From assembly GCA_018820205.1 (NCBI GenBank), contig JAHJOK010000056.1, positions 25,008 to 89,007 on the forward strand: a stretch of 64,000 nucleotides of DNA, given 5' to 3'. Numbering within the stretch: position 1 is the first letter of the stretch; the number at the start of each line of letters is the position of its first letter. Source of the stretch: Alphaproteobacteria bacterium. GTDB taxonomy: Bacteria > Pseudomonadota > Alphaproteobacteria > Caulobacterales > Caulobacteraceae. Below, in pieces: positions 36,648 through 47,164 of this stretch. Under the pieces are notes generated by a model. It saw nothing but the letters and a program-made list of their open reading frames with translations, did not search any database and was not told the origin of the DNA. The position numbers and the translations under genes are program-made.

Positions 36648-36842
36648 ATGAGCGACGCTTTTCACACCCCATCATCCGTTGATCCACGCCTTCTCGAGGT
36701 CCTCGTCTGCCCGATTACCCGCGGACGGCTCGACTATGATCGCGAGGCCAATGAGCTGATCTCGAAGGGCGCCAAGCTGGCTTATCCGATCCGCGACGGC
36801 GTGCCGATCATGCTGCCGGAAGAAGCGCGTCCGCTGGATTAG
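36648..36842 (+). CDS. Trm112/YcaR-family small protein
   Basis: The 64-residue protein has [53 protein letters not shown], the Trm112 fold. Only one of the usual cysteines remains (CPITRGRL has lost the CPxC pair), so zinc binding is doubtful, as is common in alphaproteobacterial members. Eukaryotic Trm112 activates methyltransferases; the bacterial role is unclear. ATG 36648 lies 10 bp after the LON_N gene; the track start at 36591 is inside it. Confidence 0.88.
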   Translation: MSDAFHTPSSVDPRLLEVLVCPITRGRLDYDREANELISKGAKLAYPIRDGVPIMLPEEARPLD

Positions 36843-36844
36843 AC

Positions 36845-36902
36845 GGAGCGCGGACCTCCAGGTCCGCAACTCGGCCTCGGCGGACCTGGAGGTCCGCGCT
36901 CC
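36845..36902. terminator. Long perfect inverted repeat, bidirectional terminator
   Basis: GGAGCGCGGACCTCCAGGTCCGC and its exact reverse complement form a 23-bp stem with a 12-base loop. It fills the whole gap between two convergent genes, starting 2 bp after the Trm112 stop and ending immediately before the hydroxylase stop. No U-tract follows; the stem length alone makes it a strong bidirectional mRNA end. Confidence 0.75.
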
Positions 36903-38156
36903 TCAGACCAACTCGCCCCTCAGCAGCTTCGGCAGATCCCCCGTCGCGCCGCCGGCCTCGCGCATGAAGGCGCGGCGCAGGGGTCCGATGCGGTTCACCG
37001 CCGCCATGCCGATATCCCGCGCCAGCCTCACCGGAGGCAGGTCGTTGGAGAACAGCCGCACGAAGCCGTCGAATCCGGCCGCCAACGCGACGTTGTCGAA
37101 CCGGCGCCAGCGGGCGTAGCGGTCCAGAACGATCTCGGAGCCGATATCCTCGCCTAGCCGCATCGCCTCGATCAGAACTTCGGCCAGGGCGGCGGCATCC
37201 TTCAGCCCCATGTTCAGCCCCTGGCCCGCCACGGGGTGCACCCCATGGGCCGCGTCGCCGATCAGGGCGGTGCGCGGGGCGGTCAGCGTCGTGGCCAGGT
37301 CCAGCGCCAGCGGATAGACGAACCTGGGCCCGTCCGGTGTCGCGCCTTCCAGAAACTCGCCGAACCGGCGGTTCAGGTGGGCCTGAAACGCCGCGTCGGA
37401 ACAGACTTTCAGCGCTTCGGCCGCGCGCGTGGTCTCAGTCCAGACCAGGCTGGCGCGCCGGTCGGTCAGCGGCAGGATGGCGAAGGGACCGCCCGGCAGG
37501 AAATATTCGTGGGCGACATTGCCGTGCTCGCGCCCCAGCCGGACGGTGGCCACGACGCCGGACTGGCCGTAGCCCCAGCCGACCGTCTCGATCCCGGCGG
37601 CCTTGCGCACCACCGAGCCGCGCCCCTCGGCGCCGACGACCACGGGCGCACTCATCACCGCGCCGTCGGCCAGGGTCACGCGGGCGGCGGCCGGAGTCTG
37701 TTCCACGGCCGCGACCGACCCCGGCGCCCGCAGGTCGATATCCGACGCCGTCACGGCTTGGGCCAGCGCCGCCCGGATGCGCCGGTTCTCGACCATATAG
37801 CCCAGCGGCTCGCCGCCGTTGGCGTCGCCGATCTCGTCGGCGTCGAACCGCAGGAAAGCGGCCGAGGCGGCCTTCGACGCGGCGCCGGGCCTGCGCCCGT
37901 CGGTCACCAGAATCCGGTCCATTCTGCAGGCGTGGGGCCGCAATCCCTCGCCCAGACCCAAGGCGTCCAGCATCCGGAAGGTCGAAAAGGCGATCGCCGT
38001 CGATCGTCCGTCGAAGGTCGGCGCCAGTTGGGCCGGGAAGGGCTGGGGATCGACCAGGGCGACGCGCAGCCCTGAATGATCGGCCGCCAAGGCGAAGGTC
38101 GCGCCGGCCATCCCGGCGCCGGCGACGATGACATCGTGGGTGTGGGGTGCGGTCAT
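36903..38156 (-). CDS. UbiH/COQ6-family FAD-dependent hydroxylase (ubiquinone biosynthesis)
   Basis: The 417-residue flavoprotein monooxygenase has the N-terminal FAD loop VIVAGAGMAGATFALAADHSG, the middle DG motif region VVGAEGRGSVVRKAAGI and the second FAD site ALIGDAAHGVHPVAGQGLNMGLKDAAALAEVL. This is the UbiH/UbiF/VisC pattern: aerobic ring hydroxylation in coenzyme Q synthesis. Which ring position it acts on cannot be told by eye; alphaproteobacteria often carry UbiL or other variants. It lies 79 bp downstream of glmS's end on the same strand with a terminator right after its stop. Confidence 0.88.
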   Translation of the reverse strand: MTAPHTHDVIVAGAGMAGATFALAADHSGLRVALVDPQPFPAQLAPTFDGRSTAIAFSTFRMLDALGLGEGLRPHACRMDRILVTDGRRPGAASKAASAAFLRFDADEIGDANGGEPLGYMVENRRIRAALAQAVTASDIDLRAPGSVAAVEQTPAAARVTLADGAVMSAPVVVGAEGRGSVVRKAAGIETVGWGYGQSGVVATVRLGREHGNVAHEYFLPGGPFAILPLTDRRASLVWTETTRAAEALKVCSDAAFQAHLNRRFGEFLEGATPDGPRFVYPLALDLATTLTAPRTALIGDAAHGVHPVAGQGLNMGLKDAAALAEVLIEAMRLGEDIGSEIVLDRYARWRRFDNVALAAGFDGFVRLFSNDLPPVRLARDIGMAAVNRIGPLRRAFMREAGGATGDLPKLLRGELV

Positions 38157-38235
38157 CGCTCCTTGTCGCGCCGCCGGGCCTCGGGGTCCAGAGGCGGGGC
38201 AGTCGCATGCGCCGCCGAACGAACGGAGGGAAGGC

Positions 38236-40053
<1,818 letters not shown>

Positions 40054-40183
40054 TCTGGGTAGGCTCCTCGCGCAGGTTCGCGATTGCGGCCAGGGATGAC
40101 GGCCGGACTGTCAGGGTCTAGGGAAACCGTAAGACCCCGGCACCTAATAAGCGGTTTCGGAAGATTTCGGCGGAGGGCCGCGT

Positions 40184-41533
40184 ATGGGCGAGCGCAAATA
40201 TTTCGGCACCGACGGCATTCGCGGCCGCGCCAACGCCAGCCCGATGACGGCCGAGATCGCCCTGCGCGTCGGCCTGGCGGCGGGCAAGCTGTTCATGTCG
40301 GGCGACGACCGGCGTCATCTGGTGGTGATCGGCAAGGACACGCGCCTTTCGGGCTACATGCTGGAGCCCGCCCTGGTCGCCGGGTTCGCCTCGGTCGGGA
40401 TGGATGTCCGCACCTTCGGCCCCATCCCGACGCCCGGCGTGGCCATGATGACCCGGTCGATGCGCGCCGACCTCGGCGTCATGATCTCGGCCTCGCACAA
40501 CGACTATGCCGACAACGGCATCAAGCTGTTCGGTCCCGACGGCTACAAGCTGTCGGACGAGACCGAACTGAAGATCGAGGCGATGATGGACGCCGGGCTG
40601 GACGAGGGTCTGGCGACGTCCGCCAGACTGGGTCGGGTCAAGCGGATCGACGAGGCGCCCTGGCGCTACAGCGAAATCGCCAAGGCCGCCTTTCCGCGCC
40701 ATCTCAGTCTGCAGGGTCTGCGGGTCGCCGTCGACTGCGCCAACGGGGCCGCCTATCGCGTCGCGCCGACGACCCTGTTCGAACTGGGGGCCGAGGTCTG
40801 CGCCGTGGGCGTGTCGCCGAACGGGACCAACATCAACGCCGACTGCGGCTCGACCCACCCGAGCACGGTCGCGGCGGCGGTCAAGGAATACCGCGCCGAC
40901 ATCGGCATCGCCCTGGACGGAGACGCCGACCGGCTGATCATCTGCGACGAAAAGGGCCAGGCCGTGGACGGGGACCAGATCATGGCCCTGATCGGCAAGG
41001 ACTGGGCCCGCCGCGGCGTGCTGACCGGCGGCGGGGTGGTCGCCACCGTCATGTCCAACCTGGGGCTGGAACGGGCGCTGGTGGCCGAGGGTCTGACGCT
41101 GGAGCGCACCGGCGTCGGCGACCGCTATGTGATGGAGCGGATGCGGTCGGGCGGCTTCAATCTGGGCGGCGAACAGTCGGGCCATCTGATCCTGCACGAT
41201 TACGCCACCACCGGCGACGGCCTGATGGCGGCGCTCCAGGTTCTGGCTGTGATGGTCGAGACCGGCCGCCCGATGAGCGAACTGGCCCGACAGTTCGACC
41301 CCGTGCCGCAGCTTTTGCAGAACGTGCGGTTCACCAGCGGCAAGCCTCTGGACGACGCCAGGGTCCAGGCCGCCATCGCCGACGGCGAGGCCTCGCTGAA
41401 CGGTCAGGGTCGCCTGCTTGTCCGCCCCTCCGGCACCGAGAAACTGATCCGCGTGATGGCCGAGGGCGACGACGGGGCGCTGGTGAAGCGCGTCGTCGCC
41501 GACGTCGCGGCGGCGGTGAAGGCGGCCGGCTGA
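40184..41533 (+). CDS. glmM: Phosphoglucosamine mutase
   Basis: GlmM interconverts glucosamine-6-phosphate and glucosamine-1-phosphate. The 449-residue protein opens [15 protein letters not shown], carries the phosphoserine loop [17 protein letters not shown], the metal-binding DGDADR ([10 protein letters not shown]), the substrate loop GGEQSGHL and the closing phosphate-binding [12 protein letters not shown], all specific for GlmM. GGCGGAGGG lies before the ATG. The 130-bp gap shared with glmS has a GGGTCT/AGACCC inverted repeat at about 40116-40139 that may be regulatory. Confidence 0.97.
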   Translation: MGERKYFGTDGIRGRANASPMTAEIALRVGLAAGKLFMSGDDRRHLVVIGKDTRLSGYMLEPALVAGFASVGMDVRTFGPIPTPGVAMMTRSMRADLGVMISASHNDYADNGIKLFGPDGYKLSDETELKIEAMMDAGLDEGLATSARLGRVKRIDEAPWRYSEIAKAAFPRHLSLQGLRVAVDCANGAAYRVAPTTLFELGAEVCAVGVSPNGTNINADCGSTHPSTVAAAVKEYRADIGIALDGDADRLIICDEKGQAVDGDQIMALIGKDWARRGVLTGGGVVATVMSNLGLERALVAEGLTLERTGVGDRYVMERMRSGGFNLGGEQSGHLILHDYATTGDGLMAALQVLAVMVETGRPMSELARQFDPVPQLLQNVRFTSGKPLDDARVQAAIADGEASLNGQGRLLVRPSGTEKLIRVMAEGDDGALVKRVVADVAAAVKAAG

Positions 41534-41614
41534 ACCCGATCTGTTTCGGCCGGAAATCCCGCCAGAACGGCAGCGCTTGCGGCCCGTACGCGGGAGAGCT
41601 AACAGCCGGATTCG

Positions 41615-41788
41615 ATGGTGGATATCGAGCGCAAGAAGGCGATTCTGCGGGCCGAGGAAGAGTTCGGCCGGAAGGAAGTGTTGTCGCGCGCCCTGGCCGT
41701 CAGCGGCGTCACCCTGATCGGCCGGATCACCAGCCCGGCCCCTCCTGAAGAGCCCGCCGCCGACCCTGTCGATCAGCTCGATCGCTAG
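41615..41788 (+). CDS. Small hypothetical protein after glmM
   Basis: This 57-residue ORF is below the track's cut-off. It reads MVDIERKKAILRAEEEFGRKEVLSRALAVSGVTLIGRI... then an acidic P/E/D tail. The charged helix-like start and its codon use look coding. It starts 82 bp after glmM and ends overlapping the convergent ArsR gene by 4 bp. I do not recognise a family. Confidence 0.55.
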   Translation: MVDIERKKAILRAEEEFGRKEVLSRALAVSGVTLIGRITSPAPPEEPAADPVDQLDR

Positions 41789-42108
41789 CCCTCCACCCGC
41801 TCTTTCAAATCCGCCAGCATCGCCACCGCACCTCGGGCATAGGGGGCCAGCCAGCGGTCGTGGACGGCCTTGATCGGCATGGCGTTCAGGTGGTTCCAGC
41901 GTTCGCGACCCTCGCGGCGGACGATGACCAGGTCGGCGGTCTCCAGCGCCTTCAGATGCTGCATCACGGTGCAGCGATCCAGCGACGGCTCGGCCTCGCA
42001 CAGATGGCCCGTGGTGCGCGGCCCGTCCTTCATTGCATCCAGCAGGCGGCGTCGCACGGGGTTGGCCAGGGCCTTGAAGACGGCGTCCAGATTATCGGCA
42101 TTTGACAT
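41785..42108 (-). CDS. ArsR-family transcriptional regulator
   Basis: The 107-residue winged-helix protein has AVFKALANPVRRRLLDAMKDGPRTTGHLCEAEPSLDRCTVMQHLKALETADLVIVRREGRERWNHLN, the ArsR/SmtB helix-turn-helix and wing. No metal-binding CxC motif is seen, so it belongs to the non-metal group often paired with SRPBCC/AHSA1 genes, as here. The start ATG 42108 lies inside a perfect palindrome (42107-42121), so it probably represses its own gene and the divergent one; the track start at 42207 runs through the divergent gene. Confidence 0.9.
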   Translation of the reverse strand: MSNADNLDAVFKALANPVRRRLLDAMKDGPRTTGHLCEAEPSLDRCTVMQHLKALETADLVIVRREGRERWNHLNAMPIKAVHDRWLAPYARGAVAMLADLKERVEG

Positions 42109-42121
42109 GTTATAATAACAT
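42107..42121. promoter_or_regulatory. Palindromic operator between arsR-type gene and SRPBCC gene
   Basis: ATGTTAT-A-ATAACAT is a perfect 7-bp inverted repeat with one central base; a further ATAACAT follows at 42120-42126. The palindrome contains TATAAT (42111-42116), a good -10 for the rightward SRPBCC gene, and the ArsR start codon on the other strand. A regulator bound here would block both genes. Its AT-richness stands out sharply from the surroundings. Confidence 0.75.
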
Positions 42122-42159
42122 AACATATGAGTCCGATTCAGCAACCATGGAGAACGACG

Positions 42160-42609
42160 ATGGAGCTGAAATTCGAAGTGAGCACGCGGGTCGGACGGCC
42201 GGTGCACGAGGTGTTTGAGGCCGTCGCCGATCCCGACAGTTTGTCGAAATATTTCACTACCGGCGGCGCGGTCGGACGGCTGGAGACCGGCGCGACGGTG
42301 CAGTGGGACTTCGCCGACTTTCCCGGCGCCTTTCCGGTCGAGGTGGTCGAGGTCGTGCAGGACCAGAAGATCGTGCTGCGCTGGGACGGCAAGGGCGCGG
42401 TGGACGGCCGCACGACGGTGACCATGACCTTCAAGCCGCTCGACGACGATCGCCGGACTCTGGTGACGATCGCCGAGGAACGCTGGGAAGACACGCCCGA
42501 GGGCCTGAAGGCGTCCTATGGCAACTGCATGGGTTGGTCGCAGATGCTGTCAGCGCTGAAGGCCAGCGTCGAATACGACATCAACCTGAGGAACGGAGCC
42601 TATCGCTAG
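42160..42609 (+). CDS. SRPBCC/AHSA1-domain protein
   Basis: The 149-residue protein is a START/Bet v 1-like fold: MELKFEVSTRVGRPVHEVFEAVADPDSLSKYFTTGG, WDFADFPGAFPVEVVEVVQDQKIVLRWDGKG, and TLVTIAEERWEDTPEGLKASYGNCMGWSQMLSALKASVEYD. The ligand is unknown. It is divergent from the ArsR gene, a very common pairing in alphaproteobacteria. I choose ATG 42160, behind GGAGAACGACG; the upstream ATG 42127 in the track is in frame and cannot be excluded. Confidence 0.88.
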   Translation: MELKFEVSTRVGRPVHEVFEAVADPDSLSKYFTTGGAVGRLETGATVQWDFADFPGAFPVEVVEVVQDQKIVLRWDGKGAVDGRTTVTMTFKPLDDDRRTLVTIAEERWEDTPEGLKASYGNCMGWSQMLSALKASVEYDINLRNGAYR

Positions 42610-43913
42610 GTCGTAAGCGCGGCGACCACATCCTCGATCCGCCTGCGGATATCGGGCACGGCGATCGTCTCCCAGAAGGCCGCGCGGGCCGGGGGGCCGA
42701 GCACGAACAGGGCGAGGTCGGGCCGGCCCCGGGCGTCCAGCACCCGGCCGGTCGGGTCGAGGTCCAGGCCCAGCCGCAGAGGGTCCAGGCGCGCCCGCCC
42801 ATCGGCCAGCAAGGGGCCGGTGATCGGGTCGGTCTCGGGCGCATGGCCGGGTCCGGTGCAGTCGATGACCCAGCGGGCGACCAGCGGGGCCATCGGCGGA
42901 CCGCGCCGGGGACGCCACGACACAGACACGCCCCCTGGCGACGCCTCGATGCCCCGCACCCGTCCCGCGACGATGACCAGCCGACTGTCGGTGTAGAGTC
43001 GATAGATCACGGCCGCGACTTCCGGCGCGATCCGGTGGCGGTGGACGTCCCACCACGGCCTGAGGTGACGCACGATCCGGCTGCGGGTCGGCGTGTCGGA
43101 GGCTTGCCACAGGTCGGTGGTCAGGGGCCGCAACCCCTCCATCATCTCGCGCCATCCGGCCCGGTCCGAGGATCGCCGCGCCTCGGCCAGACGCGCCGAG
43201 ACGGGGCCGGTGGTCAGGGCCGGCGCCGGCGCCGTCGGAGTCTCGGGCCGGTCGGAATGGGCGCGGGGCAACAGGCCGCGCCTGGACAGGGCCGTCGCCC
43301 GGCCGCGCCAGCCGCCCGCCTCCAGCACCAGAACCATGTCGACCATGGTCAGGCCGGTGCCGATGATGAGGATGTCGTCGTCTGCGCCGATCCGGTCCAG
43401 CCCCCCGGGGGCCCAGGGGTCGGGAACGACGCCGGGCGGAGCGTCGGCCGAGGCGGTGCGCGGGGCCGGGTTGCCGGTGGCCAGCACCACGGCGTCGGCT
43501 GCGACCCGCCGTCCGTCGGACAGGGCGACCCCGTCCGGCAGGATGGCCGAAACCTCGCCCGTAATCCGCTCGACCCGACCAGGATGCGCCGCCTCGACCG
43601 CGGCGAGCCGATCCCGGACATAGCGGCCGAACACCCGGCGCGGTGCGAAACCGTCGGGATCGGCGTGTTCGGGGACGTGGGTTTGAAGCCAGCGTACGAA
43701 ATGGTCCGGCTGGTCGGCCAGGGCGCTCATCTTCGCCGAGCGCACGTTCAGCAGATGGCCCTCGAACGGCGTAGAATAGGCGACGCCCAGGCCGAAATCG
43801 CCGCCGCGGTCGATCAGGGTCGAGGCCGCGCCTCGCTCGGCCAGACGCGCCGCCAGCATGGCGCCGGAGAACCCCCCGCCGACGATGGCGACCCTGTCGA
43901 TCCGTCCTGCCAC
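42606..43913 (-). CDS. FAD/NAD(P)-binding protein (FAD_NAD_binding domain)
   Basis: The 435-residue protein has an N-terminal dinucleotide loop VAIVGGGFSGAMLAARLAERG, then FGLGVAYSTPFEGHLLNVRSAKMSALADQPDHFVRWL, which is the signature of the YdhS/HdhA-like FAD-NAD(P)-binding family, and a second nucleotide site DILIIGTGLTMVDMVLVLEAGG. Substrate unknown. It converges on the SRPBCC gene with a 4-bp overlap. No partner reductase is nearby. Confidence 0.85.
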   Translation of the reverse strand: MAGRIDRVAIVGGGFSGAMLAARLAERGAASTLIDRGGDFGLGVAYSTPFEGHLLNVRSAKMSALADQPDHFVRWLQTHVPEHADPDGFAPRRVFGRYVRDRLAAVEAAHPGRVERITGEVSAILPDGVALSDGRRVAADAVVLATGNPAPRTASADAPPGVVPDPWAPGGLDRIGADDDILIIGTGLTMVDMVLVLEAGGWRGRATALSRRGLLPRAHSDRPETPTAPAPALTTGPVSARLAEARRSSDRAGWREMMEGLRPLTTDLWQASDTPTRSRIVRHLRPWWDVHRHRIAPEVAAVIYRLYTDSRLVIVAGRVRGIEASPGGVSVSWRPRRGPPMAPLVARWVIDCTGPGHAPETDPITGPLLADGRARLDPLRLGLDLDPTGRVLDARGRPDLALFVLGPPARAAFWETIAVPDIRRRIEDVVAALTT

Positions 43914-43981
43914 ATCACCCCCTGCCCGTTGCGGTGGTTCTGGACCGCGCCGGACGAGGGGTCAAACGCTCCGAGGCGCCT

Positions 43982-44012
43982 CCACATTCGCCAAGCGGCG
44001 AGTGGGGAGGAG
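43982..44012. repeat. Intergenic palindrome, copy 3
   Basis: CTCCACATTCGCC and GGCGAGTGGGGAG pair over 13 positions with two mismatches around AAGC. It lies between the phosphohexomutase stop and the FAD gene start (same strand). It shares ATTCGCCAAGC and GGGGAGGAGA with the copy at 16103, and its arm with the copy at 7175. Confidence 0.6.
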
Positions 44013-44022
44013 ACGACCGGAT

Positions 44023-45522
44023 TCAGATTTCCTGATTGTAGGTGCCGACCTCGGGGTGGGCGGCGAGGCGGGGCTTCACCTCCTCGCGGAACAGGGCGCG
44101 CATGTCATCGGCTGAACGCATGCTCTCGACCACCACGACCATCTCGGGCTTGTTGGACGAGGCGCGGACCAGGACCCAGGAGCCGTCCTCCAGATGGACA
44201 CGCGCGCCGTTGACGGTGATGACCTCGACGATCTTGCGGCCCAGGATCGAGCCGCCCTCGGCCGCCAGTTTTTCGTATTCGGCCACGATCTTGGCCAGGA
44301 CGTCGTATTTCAGCTCGTCGTCGCAGTGGGGCGACATCGTCAGGCTGGTCCAGGCGTCCGGCAGCGAAGTCTTCAGCTGCGACAGCGTCTTGTCCGGGTT
44401 GCGATCCAGCATCTGCAGGACTGCCGCGGCGGCGACCAAGCCGTCGTCGTAGCCACGGCCGATCGGCTTGGCGAGGAAGAAATGGCCCGATTTCTCGAAC
44501 CCGGCCAGGGCGCCCAGTTCGGCGGTCTTGCGCTTGATGTAGCTGTGCCCCGTCTTCCAGTAGACAGTGGTCGCGCCGTTCGCTTTAAGCACCTCGTCGG
44601 TCTTGTAGAGGCCGGTCGATTTCACATCGACGACGAAGGTGGCGTTGGCGTGCAGAGCCGACAGATCGCGGGCCAGCAGCAGGCCGATCTTGTCGGCGAA
44701 TATCTCCTCGCCGGTCTCGTCTACCACGCCGCAGCGGTCGCCGTCGCCGTCGAAGCCAAGCGCCAGGTCGGCGCCCGTTTCCTTCACCCGCGCCGCCATC
44801 TGCATCAGCATGGCGTGGTCCTCGGGGTTCGGATTGTATTTGGGGAAGGTGTAGTCAAGATCGGTGTCCATCTCGATCACCTCGCAGCCCATGCGCCGCA
44901 GGGCCTCGGGGGCGAAGGCGCCGGCCGTGCCGTTGCCGCAGGCGCAGACCACCTTGAGCGGGCGGGTCAGTTTGATGTCGCCGACCACTTCCTGAAGATA
45001 TCGCTCGCGGAAGTCCTCGACCCGCTCCAGACGGCCGCCGGCCCGGGCGACGCCGGTTCCGCTCAGCACGATCTCCTTCAGCCGGCCGATCTCCTCGGGG
45101 CCGAAGGTGACGGGCGGGTTGGTGCCCATCTTGACGCCGGTCCAGCCGTTCTCGTTGTGCGAGGCGGTGACCATGGCCACGCAGGGCGCCTCCAGCGCGA
45201 ACTGGCCGAAATAGGCCATCGGCGACAGGGCCAGGCCCACGTCCAGAACCTCCATCCCGCCCTCGAGCAGGCCGATGATCAGGGCGTGCTTCACGGTCGA
45301 GGAATAGGAGCGGAAGTCGTGGCCGACGACGATGCGGGGCTGGATGTCGTTTTCGTGGACGAAGGTGGCCAGGGCCAGACCCAGGGCCTGGATGCCCAGC
45401 AGGTTGATCTCCTTCTCCAGGATCCAGCGGGCGTCGTATTCGCGAAAGCCGGTCGGCTTGACCAGGGGAATGGTCTCGAATTCGAAGGTGTTCGGAACCA
45501 GGTCCTGGCGGGGCTTCAGCAT
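44023..45522 (-). CDS. Phosphomannomutase/phosphoglucomutase (AlgC-like)
   Basis: The 499-residue enzyme interconverts hexose-6- and hexose-1-phosphates for nucleotide sugars. FREYDARW is the substrate-binding start, MVTASHNENGWTGVKMG the phosphoserine loop, ALGFDGDGDRCGVVDE the metal site, FEKSGHFF the sugar loop, and VRASSNKPEMVVVVES the phosphate-binding end. It belongs to the alpha-D-phosphohexomutase family, PMM/PGM subgroup; it would link pgi and galU by making glucose-1-phosphate. It could also make mannose-1-phosphate for capsule. Confidence 0.93.
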   Translation of the reverse strand: MLKPRQDLVPNTFEFETIPLVKPTGFREYDARWILEKEINLLGIQALGLALATFVHENDIQPRIVVGHDFRSYSSTVKHALIIGLLEGGMEVLDVGLALSPMAYFGQFALEAPCVAMVTASHNENGWTGVKMGTNPPVTFGPEEIGRLKEIVLSGTGVARAGGRLERVEDFRERYLQEVVGDIKLTRPLKVVCACGNGTAGAFAPEALRRMGCEVIEMDTDLDYTFPKYNPNPEDHAMLMQMAARVKETGADLALGFDGDGDRCGVVDETGEEIFADKIGLLLARDLSALHANATFVVDVKSTGLYKTDEVLKANGATTVYWKTGHSYIKRKTAELGALAGFEKSGHFFLAKPIGRGYDDGLVAAAAVLQMLDRNPDKTLSQLKTSLPDAWTSLTMSPHCDDELKYDVLAKIVAEYEKLAAEGGSILGRKIVEVITVNGARVHLEDGSWVLVRASSNKPEMVVVVESMRSADDMRALFREEVKPRLAAHPEVGTYNQEI

Positions 45523-45703
45523 GCGATGTCCTTGAAGAAAGGGAGGTTCCAGCGTCTCGCCCTATAGCCGCCAACGGGTGGCCGGACAACACGACGAAAG
45601 CCCGGTTATCGCTGTTTTGCGAAATCCGTGCGACGCCCGCCGCTTGACCCTCGTCGGGCGCCGCCCTACCCCGGAAGGCCGTCTTCGAAAGAGTCCCCGA
45701 CCC

Positions 45704-46417
45704 ATGCCCCGCCTGATCCTGCTTCGTCACGGCCAGAGCCAGTGGAACCTCGAGAACCGCTTCACCGGCTGGGTCGATGTCGATCTGACCGATCAGGGCG
45801 AGACCGAGGCGCGCCGGGGCGGCGAACTGATCGCCGAGGCCGGGTTCAATCCGGCGGTGATGTTCACCTCGGTCCTGATGCGGGCCAAGCGTACCGGCGC
45901 CCTGGCGACCCGGTCGGCGGGCCTGACCGATGTGCCGGTGATCCAGGACTGGCGGCTGAACGAGCGCCACTATGGGGGGCTGACGGGGCTGAACAAGGCG
46001 GAGACGGCGGTCAAGCACGGCGAGGACCAGGTGACGGTCTGGCGGCGCAGCTATGACGTCCCGCCGCCGCCGATGGAGGCCGGTAACGAATGGGATTTCG
46101 CCAACGATCCCCTCTATACGGGCCAGGACATTCCCAACACCGAAAGCCTGAAGACAACGCTGGAACGCGTCCTGCCCTATTGGGACGCTGCCATCGCGCC
46201 ACGCCTGAAGGCGGGCGAGGACGTGTTGATCGTGGCCCACGGCAACAGTCTGCGGGCGATCGTCAAACATCTGTTCGACGTGCCGGACGACAAGATCGTC
46301 GGGGTCGAGATACCGACCGGCAATCCGCTGGACATCACGCTGGATGCTGACCTGGCGCCCGTGTCGGCCCGCTATCTGGACGAAGGTCGCGCCCAGCCCC
46401 TGCCGGCGATTTCATGA
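45704..46417 (+). CDS. gpmA: 2,3-bisphosphoglycerate-dependent phosphoglycerate mutase
   Basis: The 237-residue glycolytic enzyme has the phosphohistidine loop LILLRHGQSQWNLENRFTGWVDVDLTDQG, the catalytic WRLNERHYGGLTGLNKAE and VLIVAHGNSLRAIVKHL. I start at ATG 45704; the track extension from 45578 has no coding character. The 181-bp gap to the divergent phosphohexomutase must hold both promoters. The stop overlaps the next gene (ATGA). Confidence 0.96.
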   Translation: MPRLILLRHGQSQWNLENRFTGWVDVDLTDQGETEARRGGELIAEAGFNPAVMFTSVLMRAKRTGALATRSAGLTDVPVIQDWRLNERHYGGLTGLNKAETAVKHGEDQVTVWRRSYDVPPPPMEAGNEWDFANDPLYTGQDIPNTESLKTTLERVLPYWDAAIAPRLKAGEDVLIVAHGNSLRAIVKHLFDVPDDKIVGVEIPTGNPLDITLDADLAPVSARYLDEGRAQPLPAIS

Positions 46418-47034
46418 GCGACGACGCGGCCTTCATGCGCCGGGCCATCGACCTGGCCATGGCCCGGATGGGTGAGACATGGCCCAATCCGGCCGTGGGC
46501 TGCGTCATCGTCAAGGACGGCAAGGTGCTGGCCGAGGCCGCGACCGCGCCCGGCGGCCGCCCTCACGCCGAGGAACAGGCCGTTCCCGCCGCCGGACCGG
46601 ATGTCGCCGGAGCCACCGCCTATGTGACGCTGGAGCCGTGCGGCGCGCGGTCGTCGGGCCGGGCGTCCTGCGCCCATTTCCTGGCCGAGGCGGGGATTGC
46701 GCGCGTCGTCGTGGCGGCGCTGGACCCGTCTCCCTTCGCCTCGGGTCGCGGCACCGAGCGGCTGCGGCAGGCCGGGCTGACGGTGGAGACCGGCCTGATG
46801 GGCGACGAGGCTGCGGTGCTTTCCGAAGGGTTCCTGCATCGGCTGGAGACGGGACGGCCGATGGTGCGGGTCAGTTCGGACGGGGCCGGTTTCGACGCTC
46901 GTTTCGCCGCCTCGGCGCGCGCCGACCTGGTGACCGAGCTGAAGCGGCTGGGCGAGGCCGGATACACCCGGCTGTGGACCTCTCCCGGAGACCTGGCCGA
47001 CGCCCTCGCCGACCAGGGGCTGCTGACGGTCTGA
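46414..47034 (+). CDS. RibD-like pyrimidine deaminase, reductase domain lost
   Basis: The 206-residue protein keeps the RibD deaminase domain: FMRRAIDLAMARMGETWPNPAVGCVIVKDG, zinc ligands in HAEEQA and LEPCGARSSGRASCAHFLAEAGIARVVVAALDPSPFASGRG. Normal RibD is 350-380 residues with a C-terminal reductase; here the sequence after residue 145 shrinks to a short remnant ending YTRLWTSPGDLADALADQGLLTV. The usual active-site spacing CSHHGRTPPC is changed to CGARSSGRASC. It may act on another substrate, or the reductase may be elsewhere. It is coupled to gpmA by ATGA. Confidence 0.83.
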   Translation: MSDDAAFMRRAIDLAMARMGETWPNPAVGCVIVKDGKVLAEAATAPGGRPHAEEQAVPAAGPDVAGATAYVTLEPCGARSSGRASCAHFLAEAGIARVVVAALDPSPFASGRGTERLRQAGLTVETGLMGDEAAVLSEGFLHRLETGRPMVRVSSDGAGFDARFAASARADLVTELKRLGEAGYTRLWTSPGDLADALADQGLLTV

Positions 47035-47164
47035 GGCGGCGCGCCGGTCGGCTGTTCCCGCCGATTCCGGATCGGTGAGAACGCTACCAGACATACTGAA
47101 TCGATTGCGAAAAATGCCTGTTTTCGAAACGCTCCCTTAAGCGCGTCGGCCGCATGGTTCGACC

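Noticed and set aside
40054-40183. glmS ribozyme in the glmS leader
   Set aside because: The gap is short and lacks the known ribozyme core; that element is found mainly in Firmicutes.
40118-42001. 627-residue minus-strand ORF over glmM
   Set aside because: It is a long open frame antisense to glmM, a well-supported gene. Its protein is rich in H, G, R and Q without a recognisable domain, which is typical of GC-rich frame shadows.
47108-47126. CGAAAA-N8-TTTTCG inverted repeat before the pentapeptide genes
   Set aside because: The arms are only 6 bp, and in an AT-rich promoter this may occur by chance. Not enough to name an operator.
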